A stretch of 64,000 bases of DNA from Saccharopolyspora shandongensis (GTDB lineage: Bacteria > Actinomycetota > Actinomycetes > Mycobacteriales > Pseudonocardiaceae): assembly GCF_900106995.1 (NCBI RefSeq), contig NZ_FNOK01000004.1, positions 280,647 to 344,646 on the forward strand. Direction: 5' to 3'. Positions 62,564 to 64,000 of the stretch are shown here, piece by piece; the stretch's first letter is position 1, and every line of letters begins with the position of its first letter. A program made the position numbers and the translations under genes. Under the pieces are notes generated by a model. The model saw nothing but the letters and a program-made list of their open reading frames with translations. It did no database searches and was not told the origin of the DNA.

Positions 62564-62629
62564 GTGCTCGAACGTAAGTAGCCCGAACTGATGCGTCCAA
62601 TGTCGGAATGCCGCATGATTGATGCGGTG

Positions 62630-63574
62630 GTGAATGAATCAGTCGAGCCGGACGACGCGTCGCAGCTAGCGGCCCATCTCGCCCCGTCGCTCGCCCTGCT
62701 GCGCGCGGTCGCCGCCGAGGGCCATCTCACACGAGCAGCGGAGTCGCTGGGCGTCCCGCAGCCGACGGTCAGCCGCACGCTGGCCAAGCTGGGCGATCGA
62801 CTCGGCACCCCGGTGATCGCGCGGCAGGGTCGCGGCATCCACCTGACCCGCGCCGGCGCCCTGCTCGCGGCGGCCGCCGGGGACGCGTTGCGCGGGCTGG
62901 AGGCGGGCTGCCGGGCTGTGATCGAGGAGGTCGACCCCGACCGGGGCCGGGTGACGTTCGGGTTCCAGCACACGATGGGCAGCACGCTGGTGCCGCCGCT
63001 GCTGCGCGAGTTCCGCGACGTGCACCCGCACGTGCGGTTCGGGCTCGTGCAGGGGCCGCGCAACAGCATGCTCGCGCGCGCCCGATCGGGCGAGATCGAC
63101 CTCTGCGTCGTCTCGCCGCTGCCGGAGCACGATCCGCACTGGGAAACCGCGCCGCTGCGGGAGGAGCCGCTGGTCGCGGTGCTGTTCGCGCGGCACCGGC
63201 TGGCCCGGCGCCGCAAGCTGCGGCTGGCCGAGCTCGCCGGGGACGACTTCGTGGCGACCCGCCCCGGCTACGGCCTCCGGCAGATCTTCGCGGGCCTGGC
63301 CGAACGCGCCGGTTTCGAGCCGCGGCTGGCGTTCGAGAGCGAGGAGGTCGACACGGTGCGCGGACTCGTCGCCGCCGGGCTCGGCGTGGCGCTGCTGCCG
63401 CCGGGCGACAACGGCCCGGCGCCGGGCACGGTCGAAGTGCCGCTGGATCCACCGGCGCACCGCACGATCGGCCTGGCCTGGCCGGCGGACCGGGCGCTAC
63501 CGCCGGCGGTCCGCACCTTCCGCGACTTCACCCTGCGCAATTTCAACGGAAATCGAAGGTCCGATTTCCACTGA
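62630..63574 (+). CDS. LysR-family transcriptional regulator
   Basis: About 314 residues with a winged helix ('GHLTRAAESLGVPQPTVSRTLAKLGDRLG', the LysR HTH around residues 29-58) and a periplasmic-binding-like effector domain. In-frame ATGs at 62591 and 62615 exist, but a start at 62591 would leave only 27 bp between the divergent genes; the GTG at 62630 leaves room for an operator and places the HTH normally. A TGATGCG direct repeat (62589, 62620) with an inverted CGCAT lies just before it. The C-terminal codons overlap one arm of a palindrome. Confidence 0.82.
   Translation: MNESVEPDDASQLAAHLAPSLALLRAVAAEGHLTRAAESLGVPQPTVSRTLAKLGDRLGTPVIARQGRGIHLTRAGALLAAAAGDALRGLEAGCRAVIEEVDPDRGRVTFGFQHTMGSTLVPPLLREFRDVHPHVRFGLVQGPRNSMLARARSGEIDLCVVSPLPEHDPHWETAPLREEPLVAVLFARHRLARRRKLRLAELAGDDFVATRPGYGLRQIFAGLAERAGFEPRLAFESEEVDTVRGLVAAGLGVALLPPGDNGPAPGTVEVPLDPPAHRTIGLAWPADRALPPAVRTFRDFTLRNFNGNRRSDFH
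63548..63569. terminator. Palindrome overlapping the LysR 3' end
   Basis: GGAAATCG (63548-63555) and CGATTTCC (63562-63569) are exact reverse complements with a 6-base loop. It shares the ATTTCC/GGAAAT core of the palindromes at 33763 and 19610. Confidence 0.65.
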
Positions 63575-63892
63575 AGTTGGGGAAGTAGTCCACAGCCGTC
63601 GACGTGTCGTGTCCCGACGCGCCGTGGTTCCGCAGTTTCCATTGAGCCTAATCAGTTCTGGGAGTGAGCCATCCGGCAAACTCCTGGTTGGTAGCCGACC
63701 GGCAGGTGAGCACTCTGTGAGCCTGGGCGTGTGAGTCCTGGAAAAAGATCGTGCCCCTTGCTGGTAGGCCGGGAGAGTTGATCGCTGCTGGGATGTCGTG
63801 CCAGCCCATGGTGGTGTGAGCACTGCTTGATTAGGTCGCTGATGGTTCTCCCGCCGGCTGCGTGAAGGTGATCGGTGTGAACGGGAGGACCG
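63575..63892 (+). other. 318-bp region before the IS110 transposase: host gap then IS left end
   Basis: The first part is host sequence ending with half of a palindrome (CCGCAGTTTCCATTGA, 63630-63645). From about 63646 the sequence should be the non-coding left end of the IS110 element. It contains GTGAGCACT twice (about 63707 and 63817), GC-rich dyads, and no protein-coding frame. Confidence 0.5.
63646..63892 (+). ncRNA. Candidate bridge RNA region of the IS110 element
   Basis: In IS110-group elements the non-coding segment before the transposase is transcribed as a bridge RNA whose two loops pair with target and donor DNA. This segment has the right position and length (about 247 bases). 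I can see repeats and dyads but cannot fold it, so its loops and exact ends are not defined. Confidence 0.5.
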
Positions 63893-64000
63893 TTGCAGCT
63901 GTTCGTAGGGGATGACTGGGCTGAGGATCATCACGACGTCGAGCTGATGGACAGCTCGGGTCGCCGGTTGGCCAAGGCCCGCTTGCCGGAAGGGGTGGCC
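63893..64000 (+). CDS. IS110-family DEDD transposase, N-terminal part
   Basis: GGGAGG (63883-63888) precedes a TTG at 63893. The 36 visible residues include 'FVGDDWAEDHHDVELMD' with the first catalytic Asp of the RuvC-like DEDD domain and 'AKARLPEGVA', the standard opening of IS110-family transposases. The protein continues beyond the window edge, so intactness is unknown. Confidence 0.85.
   Translation, partial: MQLFVGDDWAEDHHDVELMDSSGRRLAKARLPEGVA

Larger units (their letters stand above)
63646..64000 (+). mobile_element. IS110-family insertion sequence, left end
   Basis: Starts where the host palindrome breaks off and continues past the window edge. It holds a 247-base non-coding leader and the first 36 codons of a DEDD transposase. 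IS110 elements lack terminal inverted repeats, which agrees with the absence of any here; the right end is outside the window. Confidence 0.75.

Overview
The window comes from a very GC-rich, gene-dense actinobacterium. Codon use is strongly G/C at third positions, many genes start with GTG, and short ATGA/TGATG overlaps are common. The content points to the Pseudonocardiales/Mycobacteriales lineage (Saccharopolyspora-like, inferred from gene content only): an AdnA/AdnB helicase-nuclease pair, a MoeZ fusion, DUF3152, DUF3107 and DUF4873 proteins, an LpqY-SugABC importer and a SigE/RseA/HtrA/TatB block. From memory of the family genomes, two stretches follow Mycobacterium tuberculosis gene order: 2.4-27 kb resembles Rv3200c-Rv3212, and 31-61 kb resembles Rv1220c-Rv1239c in pieces, with a nitrate-respiration cluster inserted.

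Layout. 0-5 kb: start of a secreted/membrane protein, a proline-rich membrane-anchored zinc peptidase, a K+ channel with an RCK domain and two unknown proteins. 5-12 kb: the adnAB recombination operon. 12-20 kb: secreted GH18 chitinase-like protein, alkyltransferase-like DNA repair protein, uroporphyrinogen-III synthase-like protein, MoeZ, DUF3152 protein, hydrolase and TetR. 19.6-27.4 kb: AurF-type diiron oxygenase and hydrolase operon with a divergent TetR, DUF3107, a ferritin-like protein, a DEAD-box helicase with a non-standard start codon and a beta-propeller-like lipid-side protein. 27.4-33.8 kb: RecB-like nuclease, PHP phosphoesterase, PH-domain membrane protein, Nudix hydrolase, CorA with a structured leader, three tiny proteins and a secreted CAP protein. 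33.8-38.4 kb: sugar (probably trehalose) ABC importer. 39-47.2 kb: NarK and NarGHJI for nitrate uptake and respiration. 47-55 kb: a 1181-residue patatin-like membrane protein, a CoA-ester lyase, an MgtE-N/CBS protein, DUF1003, Nudix and MarR. 55-61.4 kb: Mrp, O-methyltransferase, SigE, anti-sigma factor, HtrA and TatB. 61.4-64 kb: MFS exporter with a divergent LysR regulator, then the left end of an IS110-family element that runs off the window.

Beyond the genes, the window holds three repeat signals. One is a roughly 200-bp intergenic repeat present in three near-complete copies and one partial copy, always at gene 3' ends. The second is a family of short near-perfect palindromes with a TTTC-N4-GAAA type core, often in tandem pairs at gene ends; the IS110 element seems to have landed in one of them. 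The third is a single 90-bp inverted repeat with a 46-bp perfect palindromic core after the chitinase gene. The most exciting candidate system is the IS110 element, whose non-coding left end is where this family encodes its bridge RNA.
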